NCBI RefSeq assembly: GCF_000308595.1 | Contig: NZ_BAGA01000179.1 | Span: 1 to 49,562, forward strand | DNA: 49,562 nt | Direction: 5' to 3' | From: Nocardia higoensis NBRC 100133 | GTDB lineage: Bacteria; Actinomycetota; Actinomycetes; Mycobacteriales; Mycobacteriaceae | Part shown: piece by piece, positions 16,497 to 24,253 of the stretch | How the letters are laid out: each line of letters opens with the position of its first letter | How positions within the stretch are numbered: position 1 is the stretch's first letter | Position numbers and translations under genes: made by a program | Notes under the pieces: model-generated | What the model was told of the DNA's origin: nothing | The model's input: only the letters and a program-made list of their open reading frames with translations | Databases searched by the model: none

Positions 16497-16528
16497 GCGG
16501 CGGTGCGGACTCCGGTCCGCACCGCCGC
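16497..16528 (+). terminator. Perfect hairpin after the acyl-CoA dehydrogenase gene
   Basis: Fourteen-base arms (GCGGCGGTGCGGAC and its exact complement) around a TCCG loop, 19 bases past the stop codon. There is no T-run. Confidence 0.75.
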
Positions 16529-16600
16529 TGTCGTCTGGTCCGACGCCGACCACGAGGCGATGCCGATGGCGGCGCCCACGGCCGTTCCGTCCTCGGAATG

Positions 16601-16644
16601 CTCGAGAGGCCGGTGCCGCATCGATGCGGCACCGGCCTCTCGAG
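16601..16644. terminator. 44-bp perfect palindrome between convergent units (bidirectional terminator)
   Basis: All 44 bases are self-complementary, starting and ending with CTCGAG and centred on ATCGAT. It lies 19 bases downstream of the CaiB/BaiF stop (read on the minus strand) and behind the first hairpin of the plus unit, so it would stop transcription from both sides. It could also extrude as a cruciform. Confidence 0.75.
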
Positions 16645-16662
16645 CCAACAGGCAGACCCCGC

Positions 16663-19224
16663 TCAGGTCGTGGCCGCCGGGGGTTGCAGAACTCCGGCCT
16701 CGACGAGTTCGTCGATCCGCTCGTCGCTCAGGCCGAGCTCGTCGCGGCAGATCTGGCGGGTGTGCTCGCCGGCGACCGGCGCCTGCCGCAGCGGCGGTTC
16801 GGCGATATGGGCGAAGTGCCCGACGGAGGTGGCCGTCGGCAGCGGCGCGGGCATCAGGTCGTGGGACAGCCAGGCGAAGCTGCGGCGATCCTTCAGGTGC
16901 GGATCGGTGAGCAGTTCGGGCAGCCGGAGCATGGCGCCCGCGGGCACGCCGGCCTCCTGCAAGCGCTGCATGGCCTCCGTGGGCCGCAAGCGCGCCAGCC
17001 AGTCCGCGAGTACCCGGTCGGCCTCGGCTCGGTGCTCGATGCGCGCCGCGGCGGTGGCGAAGCGCGGATCGTCGGCCAGTTCCGGTGCACCGGCGAGTTC
17101 ACACACGGCTGCCCATGCACGATCGGAACGCACTGTCACAGCGCACCATTCGTCGTCGCCCGCGCAGGCGTAGACGCCCGAGGGCGCGTGGTGGGGATCG
17201 GCGTTGCCGGTGGCGACGACCGACCCCGGGCGCAGCGACTCCAGCGTGAGCTGCACGCCCAGTTGCACCAGCGCGGTGTCGGCCTGGGCGATGTCGATGA
17301 CGGCGCCCCGTCCGGTGCGCTCCCGGCGGACCAGCGCGGCGAGCACCGCCGCGGCGGCCACCTGGGCGGCGATGTGGTCGGGGTAGACGGTCATGCCGTC
17401 GCACAGCAGTTCCGGGTCGTGCGGGTAGCGCCACAGTGCGGACACTCCGCAGGAGGCGCGCACCAGCGGTCCGTATCCGAGCCGGTTGCTCCACCGGCCG
17501 CTGCCGCCGAAGGCGCTGCTCTCCGAAATCACCAGGCGGGGATTGAGAGCGAGCAGTTCCCGCGGTGCCAGCCCCATCGACGCCAGGGTGCCCGGCTTGA
17601 AGTTGGCCAGCACCACATCGGCGTCCTCGGCGAGCGCGCGGAACAACGCCAGACCTTCGGGACTGCGCAGATCCAGTCCGAGGCTGCGCTTGTTGCGATG
17701 CCCCCACGCCACCGAGGCGGCCAGTTTCGCGCCGCGCTTGGTCTGGCGCAGGCCGTCGGGAAAGGTCGCGTTCTCGATCTTGACGACATCGGCGCCGTAG
17801 TCGGCCAGCTGCCTGCTCAACTCGGCGCCGAACACGATCACGCCCAGGTCGAGCACGCGCAGGCCGGTCAGCGGGCGGTCAGCGGCCTGCGGACTGGTCC
17901 CCTCCCGCGTCCGGCCGGTCGGCCCGTTGTGGCCGGCCGCCGCAGGCATCCGCACGTCGCACCACGGGTCGACCAGCCCGTCGTGCTCCCCCGCCACCGG
18001 CGCGGGCAGCCGGATACCGGCGCGCGCGCCGTCGATGCTCAGGTAGCCCGAGGGCACCCGAGCGGACAAGCCCGGAGCGAGTTCCGCATCGATCAACGCG
18101 CCCGACTCGACGAAATGCGGCTGGGTCAGCACCTCGGCGATGTCGTGCAGTCCGCCGAGCGGAATGCCGCGTGCGGCCCCCTCGGCGACCAGTTCGTTTC
18201 GGGTGAGCCCGGCGAACAGGCGGCCGATGAGCGGATGCAGCCGGTCAGCGGCGGCGAACCGGCCGGGGATCGTGTCGTATTTCGGGTCGGCGAACTCCTC
18301 CGGCGAGCCGAGCCACTCGAACATCGCCCGCCACTGCCGTTTCGCGAGCAGGCAGATGCGCACGTAACCGTCGGCGCACGCGAACACCGGATAGAAGTTC
18401 GCCGCGTTCGGGCGGTTGCGCGGGAAGTCCTCGGCCCTTCCCGCCGCGGCGGAGCCCTGGGTGCCGAAGCCGGGGTCGAACCCGTGCACCATCACCTCGA
18501 GTGCCGAAAGGTCGACGAATTCACCCTGCCCGCAACGGATCCGGCGATAGTAGGCGAGTACCGCCGACCAGGCCGCATGCGCGCCGACCGCCTCTTCGAC
18601 CAGCCCGGCGGGCGGCAGCAACGGCGGCGCGTCGGGCGCACCGGAGCGCGACAGTGCCCCGCTCAGGGCGTAGAGCACCGGTTCGGTGGCGGTCCAGTCC
18701 GCATACGGCCCGTTGCTCCCGAAACCGGTGATCGAGACCCACACCAGCTCGGGACGCTCGGCGCGGAACCGATCGGCCGCGAGCCCGTACCCGGCCAGAG
18801 TTCCCGGCGCGAACGACTCGATCACGATGTCGGCGCCGGCGATCAGTTCGGCCAGCCGTTCACGCCCGGACTCGGTGCTCGGGTCGGCGGTCACCGCGAG
18901 CTTGTTGGCATTGCGCAGGGCGAACGGAATGCTGATGCCCTCGACGCGCGGCTCGGCCTGTCGTGACGCCGACCCGCGCACGGGTTCGGCGCGCACCACA
19001 TGCGCTCCGAGATCGGCCAGGTACCGGCCGCACGATTCGCCGAGGCCGTCGGTCAGATCCAGTACGCGGACCCCGTCGAGCGGAAGCAGCACTGCCGCAT
19101 CGCCTTTCACAGAGGCGCTGCCTTGCGCCGACACGCTGCCTTCTCCTGCCGCACTGCCCTGTCCTGACACACGGCCTTGCACTGGCACACTGCCGCCGAC
19201 CGATACGTTGCCGTTCACTGCCAC
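16663..19224 (-). CDS. Fused double-domain CaiB/BaiF (class III) CoA-transferase
   Basis: 853-residue protein with two complete CoA-transferase family III domains, about residues 46-410 and 451-845. Usual family members are about 400 residues and dimerise, so this is an in-frame head-to-tail fusion. Domain 1 has LADLGAHVVRAEP and GRYLADLG; domain 2 has LADYGADVVKIE. The catalytic Asp position reads QAD (D649) in domain 2 but ALE (E243) in domain 1. Residues 5-46 are a low-complexity tandem hexapeptide repeat. It starts with GTG at 19224, 37 bases after the aldehyde dehydrogenase gene, and is last in its operon. Likely moves CoA between an acid intermediate and a donor thioester. Confidence 0.9.
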   Translation of the reverse strand: MAVNGNVSVGGSVPVQGRVSGQGSAAGEGSVSAQGSASVKGDAAVLLPLDGVRVLDLTDGLGESCGRYLADLGAHVVRAEPVRGSASRQAEPRVEGISIPFALRNANKLAVTADPSTESGRERLAELIAGADIVIESFAPGTLAGYGLAADRFRAERPELVWVSITGFGSNGPYADWTATEPVLYALSGALSRSGAPDAPPLLPPAGLVEEAVGAHAAWSAVLAYYRRIRCGQGEFVDLSALEVMVHGFDPGFGTQGSAAAGRAEDFPRNRPNAANFYPVFACADGYVRICLLAKRQWRAMFEWLGSPEEFADPKYDTIPGRFAAADRLHPLIGRLFAGLTRNELVAEGAARGIPLGGLHDIAEVLTQPHFVESGALIDAELAPGLSARVPSGYLSIDGARAGIRLPAPVAGEHDGLVDPWCDVRMPAAAGHNGPTGRTREGTSPQAADRPLTGLRVLDLGVIVFGAELSRQLADYGADVVKIENATFPDGLRQTKRGAKLAASVAWGHRNKRSLGLDLRSPEGLALFRALAEDADVVLANFKPGTLASMGLAPRELLALNPRLVISESSAFGGSGRWSNRLGYGPLVRASCGVSALWRYPHDPELLCDGMTVYPDHIAAQVAAAAVLAALVRRERTGRGAVIDIAQADTALVQLGVQLTLESLRPGSVVATGNADPHHAPSGVYACAGDDEWCAVTVRSDRAWAAVCELAGAPELADDPRFATAAARIEHRAEADRVLADWLARLRPTEAMQRLQEAGVPAGAMLRLPELLTDPHLKDRRSFAWLSHDLMPAPLPTATSVGHFAHIAEPPLRQAPVAGEHTRQICRDELGLSDERIDELVEAGVLQPPAATT
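19087..19212 (-). repeat. 18-bp imperfect tandem repeat encoding G-S-V/A-x-x-Q hexapeptides
   Basis: Seven 18-base units inside the 5' end of the CoA-transferase gene. The encoded units read GNVSVG, GSVPVQ, GRVSGQ, GSAAGE, GSVSAQ, GSASVK and GDAAVL. The period is exact though the bases have diverged. Confidence 0.75.
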
Positions 19225-19261
19225 ACTGCCTTTCGCCTCCGCATGGTCTTTCCGCTACCGA

Positions 19262-20713
19262 TCAGCGCGTGCCGAGGTAGATCGACTTCGGCTGCTGATA
19301 CGGAGCGAGTCCCTCCGGCCCCAGTTCGCGACCGAGACCGGAGGCCTTCACTCCGCCGAACGGCGCGGCCAGGTCCAGCGCGTAGTGGTTGACCCCGACC
19401 GTGCCGCTCTCGATCCGCGCGGCCAGCGCGATCCCGCGCTCCTCGTCGGTGGTCCACACCGTGCCGGCCAAGCCGTAGGCGGTGTCGTTGGCCAGGTCGA
19501 CCGCGTGGTCCTCGCCGGTGTAGGGGGTGATCGTCAGCACCGGGCCGAAGATCTCCTCCTGGGCGATGTGCGCGGTGTTGTCGACATCGGCGAAGACGGT
19601 GGGTTCGACGAACCAGCCCGTCGGCGTCTCGGCCGGGATCGAACCGCCGGTGGTGCGGCGGAAACCGGCGCGGTCGCCCGAGGCGATGTAGCCGAGCACC
19701 CGGTCCCGCTGTGCGGCGCTGACCAACGGGCCGATCGCGGTCTCGCGGTCGAGCGGGTCGCCGATGCGCAGCGCGCGCACGGTCTCGGTGACCGCCTCGA
19801 CCACCTCCTCGTAGCGCGAAGTCGGCGCGAGGATGCGGGTGCTCGCGTGGCAGGTCTGACCGTTGTTCGGCAGCGACACGTCCAGCAGCGATGCGGCGAA
19901 CACGGCCAGGTCGGCGTCCTCGGCGACGATGGCGGCCGACTTGCCGCCCAGCTCCAGCGTCACCGGACGCAACAACCGTCCGCAGACCTCGCCGATGGCC
20001 CGGCCCGCACCGGTCGATCCGGTGAAGGCGACCTTGTCGACGCCCGGATGGGCGACGAGATGGGCGCCCGCGTCCCGGTCGCCCGGCACGATATTGAGCA
20101 CGCCATCGGGCAGACCGGCCGCCAGCGCGGCGTCGGCGAGCAGGAAAGCGTCCAGCGCGGTTTCGGGCGCGGGCTTGTGCACGACCGTGCACCCGGCCGC
20201 GAGCGCGGGCGCGATCTTCATGGCGCTCAACGGCTGCGGGTAGTTCCACGGGGTGACCGCGACGACCACGCCGATCGGATCGCGGCGCACCACGGTTCGC
20301 CCGGCGAACACGCCAGGTCGCACGTCCTCGGCCGCGGCGGACCGGATCAGGCCCGCGTAGTAGGAGAACATCGCGGCCGGCCCGTAGCCGTTGACGCCGA
20401 TCGACAACGAGATCGGCATGCCGTTCTCCCGGCTGACCAGCGCCGCGGTGGTCTTGGCCCGCGCCTTCAATGCCGCCGCGAATCGATCGAGCACGTCGGC
20501 GCGCTGCTCGGGGGTGTAGTCGGCCCACGGCCCGTGCAGGGCGGTGCGCGCCGCGACCACGGCGGCATCGATATCGGCCGTCGAAGCCGACGCCGCGCGA
20601 CCGAGCACCTTCTCCGTGGCGGCCTCGATCACATCCGTGTGGCCGCCCTGGCGAGGTGCGACCCAGCGGCCGTCGATGAACAGGTCGAGCCGGTCGAGAT
20701 TGGTTTCGTCCAT
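19262..20713 (-). CDS. Aldehyde dehydrogenase (NAD(P)+)
   Basis: 483-residue ALDH-superfamily enzyme. Conserved parts: VTPWNYP (N-containing oxyanion segment near 154-160), FTGSTGAG, catalytic E254 in LELGGKS and nucleophile C288 in NNGQTCHAS, plus EEIFGPVL. ATG 20713 has GGAGG six bases upstream. The open frame continuing towards 21100 is a shadow of the neighbouring gene. It follows the Ltp2-like gene by 26 bases. It may oxidise the aldehyde released by an Ltp2-type retro-aldol cleavage, which would explain its position immediately after that pair; this is an inference. Confidence 0.92.
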   Translation of the reverse strand: MDETNLDRLDLFIDGRWVAPRQGGHTDVIEAATEKVLGRAASASTADIDAAVVAARTALHGPWADYTPEQRADVLDRFAAALKARAKTTAALVSRENGMPISLSIGVNGYGPAAMFSYYAGLIRSAAAEDVRPGVFAGRTVVRRDPIGVVVAVTPWNYPQPLSAMKIAPALAAGCTVVHKPAPETALDAFLLADAALAAGLPDGVLNIVPGDRDAGAHLVAHPGVDKVAFTGSTGAGRAIGEVCGRLLRPVTLELGGKSAAIVAEDADLAVFAASLLDVSLPNNGQTCHASTRILAPTSRYEEVVEAVTETVRALRIGDPLDRETAIGPLVSAAQRDRVLGYIASGDRAGFRRTTGGSIPAETPTGWFVEPTVFADVDNTAHIAQEEIFGPVLTITPYTGEDHAVDLANDTAYGLAGTVWTTDEERGIALAARIESGTVGVNHYALDLAAPFGGVKASGLGRELGPEGLAPYQQPKSIYLGTR

Positions 20714-20739
20714 GGGGAACCTCCGCGACGGGGATGGAT

Positions 20740-21924
20740 TCAGAGGGCGTCTTCGTGCCCGAAGAGGGTGGAGCTGACCAGCGGCGCCATCGGGCCGCCG
20801 ATGAACAGCGAGAGTTCGGCGCCGGCAACCGGATTGGCCGAGGTGCCACGGATCTGGCGGACGGCTTCGGCCGCGAGATTCATGCCGTTGACGAACGCGT
20901 CGCCGAGATTTCCGCCGCTGGTGTTGACCGGCAGCGCGCCGATCCCGGCGGTCAGGTTGTCGACGGTCAGCACCGAGCCGGCCGCCGGGCCCGAGGGAGC
21001 CAGGCCGTGATCGATGAGCGCGGCCACGGCGGGGCCGCTGAAGTTCTCGTAGACCTGCACGACATCGATATCGGACGGCCCGACCCCGGCGGCGGCCCAC
21101 AGCCGGTCGGCCACGCCTGGACGCCCGTTGGCACCGGCGAAGCCCGCGGTGGCGTACTGGTCGTCGTTGTCGATGCGTGCCGAGTAACCGCCGGGCGCGC
21201 CCTGGGCTCCCGCGATGACGTAGGCGGGCGGCTGGTTCAGCGTCCGTGCCCGCTGCGCGGAGACCAGCACCAGTGCGACCGCGCCGTCGCTCTCCCGCGA
21301 GCAGTCGAACAGGTGGAACGGCTCGGTGACCAGCCGGGACTGTTCGTAGGTCTGTTCATCGAGGGGCTTGCCGTAGGCCTGCGCGGTCGGATTGTTCTGT
21401 GCGTGGCGGTAGGCGGCCAGCACCAGCGCGCGCATGGCCTCGCGCGGCACGCCGTCGTGCTCGAGCATCCGCTGGGTGCGCATGGCGCAGACCTGAGCGG
21501 GCGAGCCGATGCCGTGGGCGAGGAAGTGCGGTCCGTAGTAGTACTTGGCGTAGCCGAGGCGACCGGTGTCGGCCTGCGCCATGGCCCGGTAGGCGACCAC
21601 GCACTCGGCCTGGCCGGTGGCGATGGCCGCGGCCGCGGCGTTGATCGCGGCGGCGACGGTGCCGCCGCCACCGCCCCACATCATCGAGGAGAACCGGATG
21701 TCGTCGACGCCGAGCGCGGCGCCGATCACCGAACCGTCGTGCCCGCCACCGGCATAGGAGACGAAGCCGTCCAGCTCGCGGGGCGAGATCCCGGCGTCCG
21801 CGCAGGCGTCCAGAATCGCCCGCAACGTCATGCGCAGCTCGCCGTCCGGGGATTCGCCACGGCGGTAATGCAATTCGGCGATGCCTGCGACGGCCGCGGC
21901 GCCACGCATATCGATGGTGCTCAT
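20740..21924 (-). CDS. Ltp2-like thiolase-fold aldolase / lipid-transfer protein
   Basis: 394-residue SCP-x/Ltp thiolase-fold protein. It lacks the usual QCGSS nucleophile segment. The matching region is instead a glycine-rich WGGGGGTVAAAINAA, and the C-terminal half shows VQVYENFSG, the tyrosine-containing region that is catalytic in Ltp2-type retro-aldolases of steroid side-chain degradation. The start overlaps the DUF35 stop by ATGA, the same gene pair (Ltp2 with ChsH2-DUF35) known to form a complex that cleaves beta-hydroxyacyl-CoA esters. Predicted role: side-chain or ring carbon-carbon cleavage with release of an acyl-CoA. Substrate unknown. Confidence 0.85.
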   Translation of the reverse strand: MSTIDMRGAAAVAGIAELHYRRGESPDGELRMTLRAILDACADAGISPRELDGFVSYAGGGHDGSVIGAALGVDDIRFSSMMWGGGGGTVAAAINAAAAAIATGQAECVVAYRAMAQADTGRLGYAKYYYGPHFLAHGIGSPAQVCAMRTQRMLEHDGVPREAMRALVLAAYRHAQNNPTAQAYGKPLDEQTYEQSRLVTEPFHLFDCSRESDGAVALVLVSAQRARTLNQPPAYVIAGAQGAPGGYSARIDNDDQYATAGFAGANGRPGVADRLWAAAGVGPSDIDVVQVYENFSGPAVAALIDHGLAPSGPAAGSVLTVDNLTAGIGALPVNTSGGNLGDAFVNGMNLAAEAVRQIRGTSANPVAGAELSLFIGGPMAPLVSSTLFGHEDAL

Positions 21925-22358
21925 CGGATTCCCTCCGGTTCCAGGGTCCAGCGCAGCAACGGCCAGGTCGCGCCCTCGTCGAGTTCGAAGCGGCCGGTCA
22001 CCCGGTCACCGATGCGCACACGCGCCTTCGCCGGCTCGGGTTCGCTCAGGATGCCGAGCACCCGCCGGTTCCCGGCCTGCGGCAGCTCCACCAGCACGGT
22101 CACATACGGCGTGGGGACGGGCAGTTCGGAGATGAACGGGTACCAGCTACGCGACCAGCTGTAGACGGTGCCGACCGGCTGCACGCTCTCCCAGCCGGGA
22201 TCGAAGGTGTGGCAGTGCGGGCACAGCCACTGTGGTCCCCAGATCCATGCCCGGCACTCGGTGCAGCGCTGCAACCGCAGTTCCCCGGCGAGCAGGCCCT
22301 CCCAATACGGCGTGTCCACGCCGTCGGGCGCCGGACCCCAGGGGAATTCGACGCTCAC
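21921..22358 (-). CDS. DUF35 Zn-ribbon/OB-fold protein, partner of the Ltp2-like protein
   Basis: 145 residues. N-terminal zinc ribbon with C32-x2-C35 and C46-x2-C49, then an OB-fold (VGTVYSWSRSWYPF, then TPYVTVLVELP). DUF35 proteins bind CoA esters and complete the active site of thiolase-fold partners. It overlaps both neighbours by ATGA (22355-22358 and 21921-21924), which argues for stoichiometric coexpression with the Ltp2-like protein. Confidence 0.9.
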   Translation of the reverse strand: MSVEFPWGPAPDGVDTPYWEGLLAGELRLQRCTECRAWIWGPQWLCPHCHTFDPGWESVQPVGTVYSWSRSWYPFISELPVPTPYVTVLVELPQAGNRRVLGILSEPEPAKARVRIGDRVTGRFELDEGATWPLLRWTLEPEGIR

Positions 22359-22666
22359 GAACGGGCCTCGACCGGGAAGTTCTCCAGGGCGGCGGCGAGC
22401 CAGACCCCGTCGTGGTTCTCCCAGATCGAGCGCAGCCCGATCACGGCGTCGGGCGTGGTGTACACGGCTTCGCCGATGTGGGTCGCACCCTCGGCTCGCA
22501 CATCGCGCACCTCCACCGCGGTCACGGCGCCGCGCGGGACGGTCACGCCGTCGAAGACGGTGGCCAGCCGGGCGGGCACCATGTCGGCCAGCGCGCCCGC
22601 GGTGTCACCGGCGGCGACCTTGTTCACGTGCGCTTCGTACCTGGCGCGGAACTCTTCCAGAGACAT
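22355..22666 (-). CDS. Small NTF2/SnoaL-like protein
   Basis: 103 residues starting MSLEEFRARYEAHVNKVAAGD. The helix-rich N terminus and the C-terminal strands (GLRSIWENHDGVWLAAALENF) fit a short NTF2-like cone fold, often a small hydratase, isomerase or ligand binder. ATG 22666 with AAGGA upstream is chosen. The frame remains open upstream but that part is a shadow of the next gene. It lies between the thiolase-like gene (29 bases before) and DUF35. The reaction is not identifiable; it could be a dehydratase or an accessory of the thiolase-like protein. Confidence 0.75.
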   Translation of the reverse strand: MSLEEFRARYEAHVNKVAAGDTAGALADMVPARLATVFDGVTVPRGAVTAVEVRDVRAEGATHIGEAVYTTPDAVIGLRSIWENHDGVWLAAALENFPVEARS

Positions 22667-22695
22667 CGGTTTTCCTTCGTCGTGGTCGGTGTCGA

Positions 22696-24177
22696 TCAGA
22701 TGAGGACGCAGCCGCCGTCGGCGTCGACGGCGACCGCCTTGCCCGCGGCGTCCTCGGTGGCCAGGCAGCTCAACGTGGTCGGTTCGGTGCTTCGGGCGAG
22801 CGTCCGTTCGCCGCTGGGAGTGCGCGCGGCGACGAACGCGGTCTCCGGCTTCCCGTCGCGGTCGTAGACCACCGTCCACGACTCGAGTTCGGCCGTGCCC
22901 TGGTAGCTGTCGAGCGCGATCGTGGCCGGTTCGGCGTCGACGAGCGCCTGCACGTCCTCGTGCCGGAACCCGTGCGCAGGCGGCTCGGTCGAATAGACGC
23001 CGAAGGCGTGTTTGGTGAGGTAGCCGCCGTTGGCGGTGATCAGGCCGCGCGCGCCGGGATCGCGGCGCAGCGTCTCGGCCATGGTGGCGATGGCGTGGGT
23101 GCTGTAGTTGTTCCACGGTCCGCCGGCAAAGGTCAATCCGCCGGTGACCGTCAGCGGGCGGGCCGGATCGTCGATCGGCAGACCCAGCTCGGCGGCTGCC
23201 ACCTGCACCGCCGAGGGGAAGCACGAGTACACGTCGACGTGGGCGATCTCGTCGAGGCCGACCTCGGCCAGTTCGAGGGCGCGCGCCCCGGCGATCCGAA
23301 TGGCGGGCGAGCGGTGCAGCGCCCCCCGTTCGGCCACCGCGTAGGTGTCGTGCGCCTCGGCCCCGGCATGCGGGAAGATCCAGCGGTCGCGCGGAATGCC
23401 GTGCCGCTGCGCCACTTCCACCGAGCACACCAGCAATGCGGCGGCCTGGTCGACCATATTGTTGGAGTTCATCAGCTTGATGTAGGGCGCGCTCACCCAG
23501 CGGTTGTCCGGCGTGGCGGTGGTGATCTCGGCGGGCCGGTACTCGCGCCGCGTCCACGCGTGCGGGTTGGCGGCAGCGACCGCGCTGAACCGCGACCACA
23601 GCGCGCCGATCCGGTCGGCGTGCTCGGCGATCGAACTCCCGGCGGCCAGGCGCAGCGCCTGCTCGAACAGCGGGTAGATGTAGGCGGGGCGGTCCAGGCC
23701 GATGCGGCGCTCGGACTCCGCCGACATCGGCACCTCGGGAACGACGAGCGGCGCCTTCGGCACCGACTCGTCCTGCTCCGTCCAATCCGGCCGGATACCC
23801 TGCGCGCGCAATTTGCTCCGGGTGCGCCAGGATTCCGCGCCGCCGACCAGGACGACGTCGAGCTTCCCGGCGGCGATCTCCGCGGCCGCGGTGTTGACCA
23901 GCGTCTGCGGGGTGTTGCCGCCGTTGCCGGTGTAGCCGGTGAGCCGGGGCTGCGCGCCGAGGCGCTCGGCGAGCAGGGCGCCGGGATCGCGGTAGCGCCA
24001 CGACAGCAGCCGCACGATCCGGACGGCGTCGATCTCCCGCAGCAGCGCGGCCGATCCGGCGTCGGCGGCCGCGCTGCGGGCGGCCTCGGTCAGCAGGTCG
24101 ATGGGTTCCCGGCCGCCGTCACGCTCGCTGTGCTGGCCGACCCCGACCAGTACCGGGGTCCGTGGATCGAGCGTCAT
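22696..24177 (-). CDS. Thiolase-like protein (TLP1/acetyl-CoA acetyltransferase family)
   Basis: 493-residue thiolase-fold protein with an extra C-terminal domain, the layout of mycobacterial thiolase-like protein type 1. The site of the usual nucleophilic cysteine reads TGYTGNGGNTPQ, so a standard Claisen thiolysis is doubtful. The C-terminal extension (about 390-493) includes ESWTVVYDRDGKPETAFV, an OB-like strand set. Ribosome-binding site AGGAGGAG before ATG 24177. First gene of a six-gene unit ending at 16663. A perfect operator copy lies 46 bases upstream. Could act as a CoA-ester carrier or hydrolase. Confidence 0.85.
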   Translation of the reverse strand: MTLDPRTPVLVGVGQHSERDGGREPIDLLTEAARSAAADAGSAALLREIDAVRIVRLLSWRYRDPGALLAERLGAQPRLTGYTGNGGNTPQTLVNTAAAEIAAGKLDVVLVGGAESWRTRSKLRAQGIRPDWTEQDESVPKAPLVVPEVPMSAESERRIGLDRPAYIYPLFEQALRLAAGSSIAEHADRIGALWSRFSAVAAANPHAWTRREYRPAEITTATPDNRWVSAPYIKLMNSNNMVDQAAALLVCSVEVAQRHGIPRDRWIFPHAGAEAHDTYAVAERGALHRSPAIRIAGARALELAEVGLDEIAHVDVYSCFPSAVQVAAAELGLPIDDPARPLTVTGGLTFAGGPWNNYSTHAIATMAETLRRDPGARGLITANGGYLTKHAFGVYSTEPPAHGFRHEDVQALVDAEPATIALDSYQGTAELESWTVVYDRDGKPETAFVAARTPSGERTLARSTEPTTLSCLATEDAAGKAVAVDADGGCVLI

Positions 24178-24223
24178 CGCACTCTCCTCCTTCGTTCGTC
24201 GCTCTCGCGCACAGCGAGACTAT

Positions 24224-24240
24224 ATCTAACGCTATTAGAT
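24224..24240. promoter_or_regulatory. TetR-type operator, perfect copy (ATCTAA-N5-TTAGAT)
   Basis: ATCTAACGCTATTAGAT, fully symmetrical 6-bp arms. It lies in the 76-base gap between the FprB-like gene and the thiolase-like gene, in the promoter position of the six-gene unit. Confidence 0.75.
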
Positions 24241-24253
24241 TTACAACGGCCGT

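Noticed and set aside
16624..18966. A plus-strand open frame of about 780 codons opposite the CoA-transferase gene
   Set aside because: Same shadow effect; it begins inside the terminator palindrome and has no recognisable fold.
19262..21100. Extended aldehyde dehydrogenase frame of 612 residues
   Set aside because: Upstream part is an out-of-frame reading of the Ltp2-like gene; GGAGG stands before ATG 20713.
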